From DATJHM01 sp035493895 (GTDB lineage Bacteria; Chloroflexota; Ktedonobacteria; Ktedonobacterales; Ktedonobacteraceae): 64,000 nucleotides of DNA. The number at the start of each line of letters is the position of its first letter. Within the stretch, counting starts at the first letter, position 1. Positions 23,505-32,323 of the stretch are shown piece by piece. The stretch is taken from assembly GCA_035493895.1 (NCBI GenBank), contig DATJHM010000287.1:25156-89155 (forward strand), given 5' to 3'. A model generated the notes under the pieces. That model was given only the letters and a program-made list of their open reading frames with translations, made no database searches and was not told the origin of the DNA. The translations under genes were made by a program, and so were the position numbers.

Positions 23505-24458
23505 TTACAACAGATTCTGGCTTTTTAACCAGGTCTGCACGGTTCGCTGGATTGCCTGCGTCGGTGACATACCACTGTCTTGAGCCGCCAGGACCTGTTT
23601 TTGCAAGGTCAGGCTGACCTCGTTGGTCAGTTTGGGAGCCAGAGGATTCAAAGCCGTGGCAATTTTCGGATTGGCCTTCAAGATGCTATCGCGTACGATC
23701 GGAGCGGGATTGTACTCCGGGAAGGCGGCTTTATCGTCCTGAATGACGACGAGATTCTGCTGGGCGATGGTGACGTCGGTCGAGTAGCAGAAGTTCAAGT
23801 CTGCCTGGCCTTTGACGACAGCCTGGAAGCCGACGCCGTAGTCGAGGGTCGAGAGGGATTTGAAGCTTGACGCGGTGATGCCATAGGGCTGTTTCATAAA
23901 GTCAAGCACATAGTGGCTATCGGCTGGCAGTGCCATGGTGAGCGTTTTCAGCTTGGGAACGAGTTGAGAGATGGTGGTGACCCCTAACTGTTGCGCGCGG
24001 TCCTTGCGTGCACAAATAGCATAGGTATCGTTGAGATTGGGCGAGAAGTCCAGCCAGTCGATGTTAAACTTGCTGGCGAAATTATCTTTTACCGTCTGGT
24101 AGTCTTGCTGTGGATTGTGGCTGGGGGTGAGCTTCAGGGCATCGAGGCCGGTCGAGGTGAATTCTGGATAGAGATCAATGTCACCATTTTTAATACCGCT
24201 GAGTACGAAGTCGTTCTGACCTGGCTTTACCCGCGTCACTTTGAAACCAGCCTTGACGAGCAGCTGATCATACATCTCGGAGAAGATTTTGCCTTCCAGA
24301 TCTTCTTTGCTGCCCAGTTTGAGCGTGACTGGTGCAGCGCCTGTGCTGGTCCCCGTTGAGCTTCCGGTACCGGCCCCGCCACAGGCGGCCAGTATGAGCA
24401 GGGGAATGAGGGCCAGGAGGGCCAGGCATTTTGTGCCAGATGAGCGATAATGTCGCAT
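23505..24458 (-). CDS. Osmoprotectant (glycine betaine/choline-type) ABC transporter substrate-binding lipoprotein
   Basis: A protein of 317 residues; AAGGAG precedes the ATG at 24458. LALIPLLILAACGGAG is a lipobox with Cys at about 26, so the protein is lipid-anchored outside. The mature part matches the OpuAC/OpuCC/ProX type II binding fold: LKLGSKEDLEGKIFSEMYDQLL, GDIDLYPEFTSTGLDAL, YAICARKDRAQQLG and DLNFCYSTDVTIAQQNLVVIQDD. Family members bind betaine, carnitine or choline. It is the last of four co-directional genes of one importer. Confidence 0.9.
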   Translation of the reverse strand: MRHYRSSGTKCLALLALIPLLILAACGGAGTGSSTGTSTGAAPVTLKLGSKEDLEGKIFSEMYDQLLVKAGFKVTRVKPGQNDFVLSGIKNGDIDLYPEFTSTGLDALKLTPSHNPQQDYQTVKDNFASKFNIDWLDFSPNLNDTYAICARKDRAQQLGVTTISQLVPKLKTLTMALPADSHYVLDFMKQPYGITASSFKSLSTLDYGVGFQAVVKGQADLNFCYSTDVTIAQQNLVVIQDDKAAFPEYNPAPIVRDSILKANPKIATALNPLAPKLTNEVSLTLQKQVLAAQDSGMSPTQAIQRTVQTWLKSQNLL

Positions 24459-24524
24459 TGTGTATACTACTCCTTAGATTGTTTAGATAATAGAGCGGCG
24501 CTTGAAAAAACAGGTCTGGTACTC

Positions 24525-25190
24525 TCAGGCGCGAGACGCGGCAGGCTGGTCCTGTATGCGTAAGCCGACAGGAGTCAGATAGCGTTGTAATTGCCCCATA
24601 AGTACCTCTATCAGCAATGCCAGCACTGTCACAGGCAGTGCCCCGGCAAGGATAGCTGTGGTGTTAAACTGGTTGACTCCATACAAAATATATTCGCCAT
24701 ACCCTCCTGCGCCGATAATGGCGGCCAGTGTGGCGGTGGCGACGATCTGTACGGCGGCGGTACGTATACCGGCTGCTACAATTGGTAACACCAGCGGAAG
24801 CTGGATTCGTCCAATAATTTGTCCTCCGGTCATGCCCATCCCTCGCGCCGCATCAATCACCGCAGGATCGATCCCGCGAATGCCCGTGTAGGTGTTCAGC
24901 AGGATCGGCGGGATGCCCAGGACGATGAGTGCGAGCAAGGCCGGTGTGAAGCCGGTTCCCAGCACGGGCAGGGCGGCGATGAGAAAGACGATGATTGGGA
25001 TTGCACGCAACATTCCGCTGAGATTGACGGCGACGAAGGCCAGAACGGCATTGCGCGCCACTATGATACCCAGAAGGATGCCGATGAGCATGGCAATCAG
25101 GATGGAGAGACCACAGAGCTCGAGGTAGCTCAAGGTGTGACCCAGAAAGTTGTTGTCTGGATCGCTAATAAATGCAATCAGACTTTCCAT
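24525..25190 (-). CDS. Osmoprotectant ABC transporter permease, subunit 2
   Basis: A protein of 221 residues with five or six membrane helices and the inner-membrane EAA loop DAARGMGMTGGQIIGRIQLPL (EAA---G---------I-LP), which docks on the ATPase. LLNTYTGIRGIDPAVIDAA is the signature of the OpuCB/OpuCD/YehY permease group. AGGGAG precedes the ATG at 25190. It forms a heterodimer with the permease encoded 19 bases upstream. Confidence 0.9.
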   Translation of the reverse strand: MESLIAFISDPDNNFLGHTLSYLELCGLSILIAMLIGILLGIIVARNAVLAFVAVNLSGMLRAIPIIVFLIAALPVLGTGFTPALLALIVLGIPPILLNTYTGIRGIDPAVIDAARGMGMTGGQIIGRIQLPLVLPIVAAGIRTAAVQIVATATLAAIIGAGGYGEYILYGVNQFNTTAILAGALPVTVLALLIEVLMGQLQRYLTPVGLRIQDQPAASRA

Positions 25191-25209
25191 GGCGTGTGCT
25201 CTCCCTTCT

Positions 25210-25866
25210 CTAAGCTGTGGCTACCACACTGCGTCCCCGGTTGAGTGTGATCTGGAGGGCGAGCAGCAACAGGTCGGCGACGATAGCAAAAAGTGCCATT
25301 AAGATTCCTCCCGCGATGATGGCCTCTGGATAATAGGGCGTGATATTGTTAAATACCAGGTCCCCCAATCCGCCCTGGCCCGCTAATGAGGCCAATGTAG
25401 CAATGCCTATCGTCGTGACGGTGGCGATACGGATGCCTGCGATGATGACGGGCATGGCGAGCGGGAGGGTGACGCGCCAGAGCACCTGCCAGCGATCCAT
25501 GCCCATCGCCTTGCCCACTTCTAAGAGAAGGGGATCGACTCCTCGGACAGCGGCGGCCGTGTTGCGCAACAGGGCAAGCTGAGTATAGCAGATGAGTGGG
25601 ATGAGGATGGCAAGCGGGCTCAAATGGACAATCGTGATCAATACGCCAATCAAGGCGACGCCCGGAATCGTGTACAGAAAATCTGCGATGGTGATGATAA
25701 CTGCATTCCAACGTGGTCGGCGGGCGATAAAGATGCCCAGGGGGATCGCGATAATCAGCGAAACGATCATCGCGATGGCGACCAGGGAGAAATGTTGTAA
25801 AAAGAGATTAGGTATGCTCTCCGGGTCGGAAAGATCATAGTTGTAGGGATTAAATAAGTATTTCAT
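25210..25866 (-). CDS. Osmoprotectant ABC transporter permease, subunit 1
   Basis: A protein of 218 residues with about six membrane helices. The EAA loop reads EVGKAMGMDRWQVLWRVTLPLA, and ALLRNTAAAVRGVDPLLLEV is the group signature. It is paralogous to the next permease and 19 bases from it, and 27 bases from the ATPase gene upstream, so all are one transcript. Two different permeases with one ATPase and one binding lipoprotein is the standard OpuC-like layout. Confidence 0.9.
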   Translation of the reverse strand: MKYLFNPYNYDLSDPESIPNLFLQHFSLVAIAMIVSLIIAIPLGIFIARRPRWNAVIITIADFLYTIPGVALIGVLITIVHLSPLAILIPLICYTQLALLRNTAAAVRGVDPLLLEVGKAMGMDRWQVLWRVTLPLAMPVIIAGIRIATVTTIGIATLASLAGQGGLGDLVFNNITPYYPEAIIAGGILMALFAIVADLLLLALQITLNRGRSVVATA

Positions 25867-25893
25867 GCCTTCTTCCGCTCTCCATAGATCTGC

Positions 25894-26895
25894 TTAGATC
25901 GCAGTTTCCTCGTGCGCACTTTCTTTCTGCGCTATCTGGGTGATTTTCCGGTTGATGCTGCCGAGGGTGATGTAGCCCAGTGTCTCCTGTGTGCTCTGGC
26001 TCTGTACCGCAAGCGCAGGCGCGTTGGTTTCGAGCAGCTTGAGCATCGCGTCCAGGAGCGTTCCCTGTGCATCGCTGGTGGGGAGTCCGTTCGTTGACTC
26101 ATGATCCTGGGAGGTCGCGAGGGCATCGGTGACGGGCAGATATTGCAACTGGCGCATAATATTGTCTGCTCCGACGAGCTGGCCGACAAAGTCATTGGCC
26201 GGGTGTGCGAGCAGATCGATGGGACTACCAAGTTGGAGCAGTTTTCCCCCGGCGAGGACTGCGATCTGGTCTCCTAGCTTAAAGGCTTCTTCGATATCGT
26301 GTGAGACGAAGAGGATGGTTTTTTTGACGTCGCGTTGTATTCTTCTGAGCTCTTCCTGCATGCGTGCGCGTGTGATGGCATCGAGCGCGCCAAACGGCTC
26401 GTCCATCAGCAGAATCGTCGGGTCGGTTGCCAGGGCACGTGCCAGACCGACACGTTGTTGCTGCCCGCCTGAGAGCTGGCGAGGATAGCGATTACGATAT
26501 TCCTGAGGCGGAAGTCCTACCAGCTCTAAAAGCTCATCAACGCGCTGGGCCAGCCGCTGCTTGTTCCAGCCACCCGCAATTTCAGCGGTGACACGGATGT
26601 TTTCGGCGATGGTCATATGGGGAAAGAGGCCAACTTGCTGAATGACGTAGCCGATGCGCCTGCGCAATTGAATCGGGTCTTCCTGGAGCACGTTTTTGCC
26701 GTCAATCAGTATTTCTCCCGCACTAGGTTCGATCAGCCTGTTGACCATCCGCAAAAGTGTGGTTTTTCCTGAGCCAGAGGTACCTACGAGCATACAGGTG
26801 TTGCCGTCTGGCACACCGAAACTTACGGCGTCGACGGCAGGCGTACTGGCTCCTGGATAGCGCTTCGTGATCTCGCTGAACACGATTTTGTCCAT
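25894..26895 (-). CDS. Osmoprotectant ABC transporter ATP-binding protein
   Basis: A protein of 333 residues; AAAAGGAG precedes the ATG at 26895. Residues 1-240 are a complete ABC domain: Walker A GTSGSGKTT, Q-loop VIQQVGLFPHMTIAEN, signature LSGGQQQRVGLARAL, Walker B ILLMDEPFGALD and H-loop VSHDIEEAF. The region 245-333 resembles a degenerate CBS module (VTDALATS, LLDAMLKLLETNAPALAV, TLGYITLGSI); only about one CBS unit is left where OpuCA normally has two, so the ionic-strength sensing known for OpuA-type tandem CBS domains may be weakened. First gene of the operon. Confidence 0.92.
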   Translation of the reverse strand: MDKIVFSEITKRYPGASTPAVDAVSFGVPDGNTCMLVGTSGSGKTTLLRMVNRLIEPSAGEILIDGKNVLQEDPIQLRRRIGYVIQQVGLFPHMTIAENIRVTAEIAGGWNKQRLAQRVDELLELVGLPPQEYRNRYPRQLSGGQQQRVGLARALATDPTILLMDEPFGALDAITRARMQEELRRIQRDVKKTILFVSHDIEEAFKLGDQIAVLAGGKLLQLGSPIDLLAHPANDFVGQLVGADNIMRQLQYLPVTDALATSQDHESTNGLPTSDAQGTLLDAMLKLLETNAPALAVQSQSTQETLGYITLGSINRKITQIAQKESAHEETAI

Positions 26896-27561
26896 GCCAT
26901 GATACTCCTTTTCCGCGAAATAAGGCGAGAAAACTCTATTTGGGTACTGGCATGCCTTGATGATGAGAGCAATATTGATCGATCTACCTTGACGTCGTAC
27001 GGTCCACTATCTTCTTCGTTACAGAACCGTTTGCTCGTTTAATCACGCCTGCAATCCTCTTCTCGCATATATGCATTGTGAAATGGCTGTGCTTTCCTGC
27101 AATCTAGCTGCCTAGTTTATTACGTTACAAAATCGGATAATGTCACTGTTTTTTCTTACTTTGCATATGTCTTGTATGATAAAGATCAAAAGCTGCTCTT
27201 TTATTCCCAATATATACTCTATTTTTATGGATATCATAAAATAAGTGCATGAATTGACAGCTCTCTCTCGAAAGAAGCTGTCTCACCGGGCATCCATCTT
27301 TTGCGTGGGATAAAGCAGGCCTTCATCTGCTGCTTGATGCCATATTTTTGTTGCTGCATAGGAGCATTTTTCCATTGCATCGCTTGCTATTTCTTCTTTA
27401 TCTTGTGTGCCTCGCCTGTAATTATAGCCTGAATTGCTATAAATAAGGCATTTTCCGCAAAGTATTTTTTTATTCTCGTTTATCTTGCTATGAATTGATG
27501 TGTCTGTCTGTATCTATGCGTTGTGTATGCTGTCTTTTCAGTGTTCTGTTTGGAGGATGAT
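26896..27561. other. Long divergent intergenic region between the ABC operon and the sedolisin gene
   Basis: This 666-base AT-rich region holds no gene. It contains an inverted repeat TTTTATG-GATAT-CATAAAA (27223-27241), a hairpin GACAGCT/AGCTGTC (27256-27282) and a two-level hairpin ending in a T-run (27289-27349). The ABC operon promoter should lie near 26900-27050 on the minus strand. Confidence 0.45.
27256..27349 (+). terminator. Hairpin group with terminator-like end, no plus-strand gene upstream
   Basis: GACAGCT (27256-27262)/AGCTGTC (27276-27282) is followed by GGCATC (27289-27294)/GATGCC (27336-27341), which encloses AGCAG (27314-27318)/CTGCT (27327-27331), and then ATATTTTTG. As no plus-strand gene precedes it, this may be an attenuated leader or small RNA in front of the sedolisin gene. 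No known riboswitch was recognised. Confidence 0.35.
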
Positions 27562-29925
27562 ATGCCTCGCAAGTTTGTGCAGGTGTTTGCACTCGCTCTG
27601 GTTGCGCTCCTGATTGTTGGGGGGGCGATTTTCGGGCTTTCTTATCTGACCCACGTTCGCGATGATCAGCGTGTTCCTCTTCGTGGACAAACGGTCCCTC
27701 TTATTCAACGGGCTCAGATGCTGGGGAGCGCTAGTGCGCAGCAGCAGCTCAAGCTCTCGGTCGCTTTACAATTGCGCAATCAGGCGCAGTTGACGACATT
27801 GCTGCATGATATGTATACTCCTCAGTCGCCGTTGTATCATCATTTTCTCTCGCCTCAGCAGTTCGCGGCTCAGTTTGGTCCGACTTCCGCGCAAATCCAG
27901 CAGGTGGTGACGTATTTGCGTTCGCAGGGAGTGACGGTGAATACGGTAGCCTCCAATGGCCTTTTTATTGATGCCAATGCGGATGTTGCCACGGCGGAGG
28001 CGGCGTTTCAGGTGAAGATCAATCAGTACCAGCTCGGCCCGCGTACATTTTATGCGAATGCCACTGCGCCATTGTTGCCAGCCTCGATTGCCCCGCTCAT
28101 CCTTTCAATTGGTGGTATGGACAACAGTGTACAGATGCATCCGCTCTTTCAGCGTGCCCCTGCTGTTCAGGCGCAGGACATACAACCCCTGGCCGGTTAT
28201 GCCGCGCCTGATCTGCTCGGTGCCTATAATGCGGCTCCTCTGCATCAGGCTGGTATTCAGGGATCAGGCCAGTCGATTGCTGTTTTTGAGCTGGATGGTT
28301 TTCAGCAAAGCGATATCACTACATTTCTCAGTAAGAATAATCTGGGTACGCCCAGTATTACGACTTCCCTGGTCGATGGCGCTACGAATACAGCCGGGGA
28401 GGGAGCAATTGAGGTCGAGCTGGATATCGAGGTGATTGCGGAAATGGCCCCCAAAGCCTCTCAGGTTGTCTATATTGGCCCGAATTCTACGCAGGGGGTG
28501 AATGATACCTATAATCAGATTGTGACTGAGAATAAAACGCAGGTGGTGTCAATTAGCTGGGGAGAGTGTGAGGCGCAATCTGGCAATGCTGAGCTTCAGG
28601 CGCTGGATACGATTTTTAAACAGGGCTCTGCTCAGGGTATGACGTTTTTTTCTGCGGCGGGCGATTCTGGGGCCTATGATTGTAATGATACAAAACTGGC
28701 TGTGGATTCTCCTGCGAGCGATCCCTATGTGACTGCCGTGGGTGGCACAAATCTTCAGACAAGCAACGGCGCTTATCGTAGCGAATCGGTCTGGAGCGAC
28801 GCGACGGATACGCAACGCAGCCAGAAGGGCTCTGGTGGCGGTGGCGGTATCAGTTCGTTTTTCACCCAGCCCACCTGGCAAACTGGTCCTGGCGTCCAGA
28901 ATCAGTATAGTAACGGCAAACGTCAGGTTCCCGATATCTCTGCGGATGCTGACCCGCAATCCGGTTATGCGGTCTATTGTACCGTGTCTGCGTCCGGTTG
29001 TCCCTCGGCGGGTGATATTGTGGTTGGTGGAACCAGTGCGGCGGCTCCTTTATGGGCTGGCAGTATGGCGCTCTTAAATGAGTATCTGCAAAAGCAGGGT
29101 CAGACGCGAGCTGGTTTTATCTCTCCTACACTTTATAGTCTGGCAGCCTCGAAGCCAGCGTATCCTGCCTTCCACGATGTTGCCAGTGGGACCAATCTCT
29201 ACTATCCTGCGACTGCGAATTATGATATGGGGAGCGGTATTGGTTCGCCGGATGTCTATAATATTGCACGCGATCTGGTCGGGGGGACAACGCCGCCAGC
29301 ACCCACACCCACACCTCCGACCCAGCCAACGCCAACGCCTCCGACCCAGCCAACGCCGACCCCTGCGCCTCCGATGACACCAACACCGACGACTACGTCT
29401 GCTCCCTCGCCAACGCCTCAGCCGACAGGCACGGCGGCACCTCCACCATCTTCCGGCTCTCTCATTCAGAATGGCGGTTTCGAGAGTGGCGTGGCGGGCT
29501 GGCAGGAAACGTCTCTCGGTGGATACGAGCTCGTGGATAACAAAAAACCGCATTCCGGCCATTATGGCGTCTACTTATGTGGTTATTCCGGCTGTAATGA
29601 TGTCATCTCGCAACATTTTTCCGTTCCTGCCCAGGCTGGTCCGCTCAAGGTGAGTTACTGGTGGTATGGTACGACCAATCGCACAGTACAAAGCTGTCGC
29701 GACGTTTTCTCGGCTCAGCTCTTAGATAGTGCGGGGCGCGTGATCACGAATCTGCAACAGTCCTGCAATACCAATGCCCGCAATCAATGGCAGCAGAGCA
29801 CGCTCGATGTCAGTAGCGCTCTCGCCAGATACGCCGGTCAGCGTGTCACACTCGTCTTTTCCGCGCGAACTGCCGCATCCTCTCAGACGAGCGCCTTCTT
29901 TGTCGATGATATACGTATTGCGTAA
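27562..29925 (+). CDS. Secreted sedolisin (S53, pro-kumamolisin type) protease with C-terminal domain
   Basis: A protein of 787 residues from the ATG at 27562 after TTGGAGG. It has a signal peptide or anchor (about 10-30), an activation prodomain (40-190: QLTTLLHDMYTPQSPLYHHFLSPQQFA), and a S53 catalytic domain (210-570) with the Glu/Asp pair in GAIEVELDIEVIAEMAP near 281-285, the oxyanion Asp region SAAGDSGAYDC and the Ser in VVGGTSAAAP near 491. A Pro/Thr linker (about 573-632) leads to a beta-rich domain (LIQNGGFESGVAGW...FFVDDIRIA) like carbohydrate-binding modules. Sedolisins act at acid pH outside the cell. The linker and terminal domain suggest attachment to a polymer. It is monocistronic. 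Confidence 0.92.
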   Translation: MPRKFVQVFALALVALLIVGGAIFGLSYLTHVRDDQRVPLRGQTVPLIQRAQMLGSASAQQQLKLSVALQLRNQAQLTTLLHDMYTPQSPLYHHFLSPQQFAAQFGPTSAQIQQVVTYLRSQGVTVNTVASNGLFIDANADVATAEAAFQVKINQYQLGPRTFYANATAPLLPASIAPLILSIGGMDNSVQMHPLFQRAPAVQAQDIQPLAGYAAPDLLGAYNAAPLHQAGIQGSGQSIAVFELDGFQQSDITTFLSKNNLGTPSITTSLVDGATNTAGEGAIEVELDIEVIAEMAPKASQVVYIGPNSTQGVNDTYNQIVTENKTQVVSISWGECEAQSGNAELQALDTIFKQGSAQGMTFFSAAGDSGAYDCNDTKLAVDSPASDPYVTAVGGTNLQTSNGAYRSESVWSDATDTQRSQKGSGGGGGISSFFTQPTWQTGPGVQNQYSNGKRQVPDISADADPQSGYAVYCTVSASGCPSAGDIVVGGTSAAAPLWAGSMALLNEYLQKQGQTRAGFISPTLYSLAASKPAYPAFHDVASGTNLYYPATANYDMGSGIGSPDVYNIARDLVGGTTPPAPTPTPPTQPTPTPPTQPTPTPAPPMTPTPTTTSAPSPTPQPTGTAAPPPSSGSLIQNGGFESGVAGWQETSLGGYELVDNKKPHSGHYGVYLCGYSGCNDVISQHFSVPAQAGPLKVSYWWYGTTNRTVQSCRDVFSAQLLDSAGRVITNLQQSCNTNARNQWQQSTLDVSSALARYAGQRVTLVFSARTAASSQTSAFFVDDIRIA

Positions 29926-29953
29926 TACTGAGCGTATTTTTCGTATAGATAAT

Positions 29954-29990
29954 CACCAGAGGGCATCACTGATTTTGATGCCCTCTGGTG
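29954..29990 (+). terminator. Hairpin after the sedolisin gene
   Basis: CACCAGAGGGCATCA (29954-29968) pairs perfectly with TGATGCCCTCTGGTG (29976-29990) over 15 bp, 28 bases past the stop codon. No U-run follows, so it may be a Rho-dependent or 3'-protecting structure. Confidence 0.65.
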
Positions 29991-30205
29991 AACCCTGCTA
30001 GATCACCTTGTAGGGGATAGGCTCAAATTTGTGGGGCGTGATGGACTTGTATCAGAGCGAAAACTTTTGATGCGCTGAAGCGTCACACTTACCTTACTAT
30101 CTTCTTATTCCTGTAATGCTATAAAAATAGTAATATTTACCTATTGCGTGTTTCATGGCTGTACATTATACTTTGATCAGAAGTGGAAAGGGAGGAAGAA
30201 GGTGT

Positions 30206-31117
30206 ATGCATCAGCCATACGACAATTCTATAAAAGCCATTCTCAAAGAAGATGCCGCTGACATTGTGCCGCAACTGTTGCCAGGGGCCATCTTTGTCGA
30301 TGTCCTTGATATCGAAGTGCTGCGCTCAGCGTTGCGCGTCGATCGCGTCTACCAGATCTACTATCGGGATCGGCCTCATATCTTACATCTGGAGTTTCAA
30401 GCAGATGGTGATGAAGAGATGGCTCAGCGCCTTCTTTTTTATCACGCTGGTCTCTGGCGAGATTACAAACAGCCGGTGATCTCGATGGTTATCTACCTGT
30501 TCAAAGCACCAACGCCAACGTCCCCACTTCAGGAGTTGAGCGGGAACAAAGAGATTATCACCTTTCATTATCATATCTTAGAGTTATGGACACTAGATGC
30601 CCGAGCGTACGTACAACAGCATAGACTGAGCATGTATACGTTGTTGCCCGCGATGGATCATGCCGATGCGCCTGTGCTTTTGCAGGCCCTCGAGGAGCTG
30701 GTAGAATATTATAAGGACAGCGAAGCAAAATTAGCGCGCCGACTCTTGTGGTTTGGCACCTTTCTCAAACGAGCTGATACCGTCACACCACTGGATAAGC
30801 AGAAAGTGAGGCAACGCTTGGACATTTTCGATAAGTTGCTCGAAGAAAATGATTTTGTACTCAAACAGCGAGCGCTTGGTGAAGAGCAAGGGCTCTCTAA
30901 AGGGCGGGAGCAGGGAAAAATCGATGGCGAGGTGGAAGCTTCGCAACAAATTCTCCTGGATATCTTGCAAACGCGTTATCCAACTCTTGCCGAGCATATT
31001 CAAGCACGGGTGTTACGAACGAGACAGGTTGAGAAACTTCGCGAGGCAATCAAGTTCGTCGTGAATACTGCTGACGAGCAGAAGGCACATCTTGTGCTCG
31101 ACTCCATCTTAACCTAA
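30206..31117 (+). CDS. Rpn/YhgA-like PD-(D/E)XK nuclease-family protein
   Basis: A protein of 303 residues from the ATG at 30206, five bases after GGAGGAAGAAGG. The N-terminal half has the PD-(D/E)XK layout of the Rpn and DUF4351-type families: YDNSIKAILKEDAADIVPQLL, then the catalytic-like ALRVDRVYQI...HILHLEFQADGD (Asp, then ExQ in place of ExK), YHAGLWRDYKQPVISMVIYLF. The C-terminal part (230-303) is helical, rich in Glu, Lys and Gln. Rpn proteins promote RecA-independent recombination and cut DNA. Members are often multicopy and mobile. Nothing next to it suggests an operon. Confidence 0.78.
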   Translation: MHQPYDNSIKAILKEDAADIVPQLLPGAIFVDVLDIEVLRSALRVDRVYQIYYRDRPHILHLEFQADGDEEMAQRLLFYHAGLWRDYKQPVISMVIYLFKAPTPTSPLQELSGNKEIITFHYHILELWTLDARAYVQQHRLSMYTLLPAMDHADAPVLLQALEELVEYYKDSEAKLARRLLWFGTFLKRADTVTPLDKQKVRQRLDIFDKLLEENDFVLKQRALGEEQGLSKGREQGKIDGEVEASQQILLDILQTRYPTLAEHIQARVLRTRQVEKLREAIKFVVNTADEQKAHLVLDSILT

Positions 31118-31146
31118 GGGCGTGCAGGGTAGGCAATTTGTTGGAA

Positions 31147-31176
31147 GTGTAGGGATTCGCCTCCTCTCCCCTACAC
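31147..31176. terminator. Inverted repeat between two convergent genes
   Basis: GTGTAGGG (31147-31154) pairs with CCCTACAC (31169-31176). It lies between the Rpn-like gene (plus) and the cupredoxin gene (minus) and probably serves as a shared terminator. Confidence 0.5.
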
Positions 31177-31197
31177 TCTATAAATAGAGAACCGTAT

Positions 31198-31566
31198 TTA
31201 CTTTACAATAACGGTCAGTTCCATGCCTGGATGGACGGTGCAATAGAGATGGAAGGTGCCCGCGATATTGAAGGGAGGTGTCGCATAATCCTGGCCTCCG
31301 CTGATAGTCTCGTTCAGCTTTGGGGCGCCGGGCTCTTGTTTGGGGACCGATGAGCCGCTTATCCATTCCCCATTCGCGATGATGTGTACCTCGCTTACAT
31401 TGTTTGCCAGAACGACATGCTCGCCCTTTTTAATCGTGATAGAGGTTTTGAGAAACGTGTTGTCGTCCATATGGACGGTATTTGGGGCATCAGGTTTGCT
31501 CTGGCAGGCGACAAGAACGATGGTCAGGCAGCCCATAAGCGCCAGTAAAATGATCAGTTTTCTCAT
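31198..31566 (-). CDS. Cupredoxin-like copper lipoprotein
   Basis: A protein of 122 residues. LIILLALMGCLTIVLVACQS is a signal peptide ending in a lipobox, Cys at about 21. The mature domain has a plastocyanin/azurin-like pattern: VHMDDNTFLKTSITIKKGEHVVLANN, a first copper His in SEVHIIANG, and the C-terminal ligand cluster LYCTVHPGMEL giving Cys, His and Met. All four type 1 copper ligands are thus present. It probably carries electrons outside the membrane, but its partner is unknown. Confidence 0.87.
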   Translation of the reverse strand: MRKLIILLALMGCLTIVLVACQSKPDAPNTVHMDDNTFLKTSITIKKGEHVVLANNVSEVHIIANGEWISGSSVPKQEPGAPKLNETISGGQDYATPPFNIAGTFHLYCTVHPGMELTVIVK

Positions 31567-31752
31567 AATAGACTATTTTTCTCCCCATACTGGTTATTAG
31601 CGATTTGTGTCTTGCTCTTATTCTAACAAATAGTCATTGTAGCTGATCAGTTTTGTTTGCACGATGAGGTAGCTACCTGATCTTTTGTTTGCAGGAACCT
31701 GAAAATTCGTCAGGTATTTTCTTCCTTGTCTATCTATTAGTATCAGTATTGC

Positions 31753-32223
31753 TTAGAATGCGTGGGTGCTGTCGTTTGCCGCCTGTTGTTGCGTATTTAC
31801 AGGCTCAAGATTGACGACGATGGGCTCCTGTGAGTTGCGCACGATGACCCATTGTGAGGGTTCCTGACCGGGATTGATTTCCTGATGAGGTACAAATGGC
31901 GGAACGTAGATGAAATCTCCGGGCTCGACATCCTCGGCAAATTCCAGGTTCTCTCCCCAGCGTATACGGCCATGCCCTGAGACCACATAGATGACGGTTT
32001 CCAGTTCGCCATGATGATGTTTGCCACTGGCAACCTGAGGACCAACGATGGTTACTCCCGCCCAGAGTCCCTGCGAGCCTGCAAGCTCACGAGAGACGGC
32101 CGCGACGCGCTGCATGCCCGGCGTTTGTGCCGTATTGGCGTCGAACTGGCCGGGTCTGATGACTTTGACGCCCTGATAATTTTTCCCCTGCTCTTCTGGC
32201 TGAACCGGTTCTGCTGTGCTCAT
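31753..32223 (-). CDS. Cupin-domain protein
   Basis: A protein of 156 residues; AAGGGGCAT precedes the ATG at 32223. The centre is a single cupin barrel: motif 1 GKHHHGELETVIYVVSGHGRIRWG with three His and Glu, and motif 2 PGDFIYVPPFVPHQEINPG with the final His. All metal ligands are present. No additional domain is seen, so it could be a small dioxygenase, isomerase or sensor; the substrate is unknown. Upstream of the cupredoxin gene on the same strand but about 190 bases away. Confidence 0.88.
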   Translation of the reverse strand: MSTAEPVQPEEQGKNYQGVKVIRPGQFDANTAQTPGMQRVAAVSRELAGSQGLWAGVTIVGPQVASGKHHHGELETVIYVVSGHGRIRWGENLEFAEDVEPGDFIYVPPFVPHQEINPGQEPSQWVIVRNSQEPIVVNLEPVNTQQQAANDSTHAF

Positions 32224-32323
32224 ACTATGCCCCTTCTCAAAATGCTATCTTAGCTATCTTCTTTATAGTAGTAAAATTATAGCATTTCTTCCATACTCTC
32301 AAAGACCGGTTCAACGTCACGCC

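Noticed and set aside
30206..31117. Active transposon
   Set aside because: The Rpn-like gene has no inverted terminal repeats or target duplications in view, so no mobile element is called.
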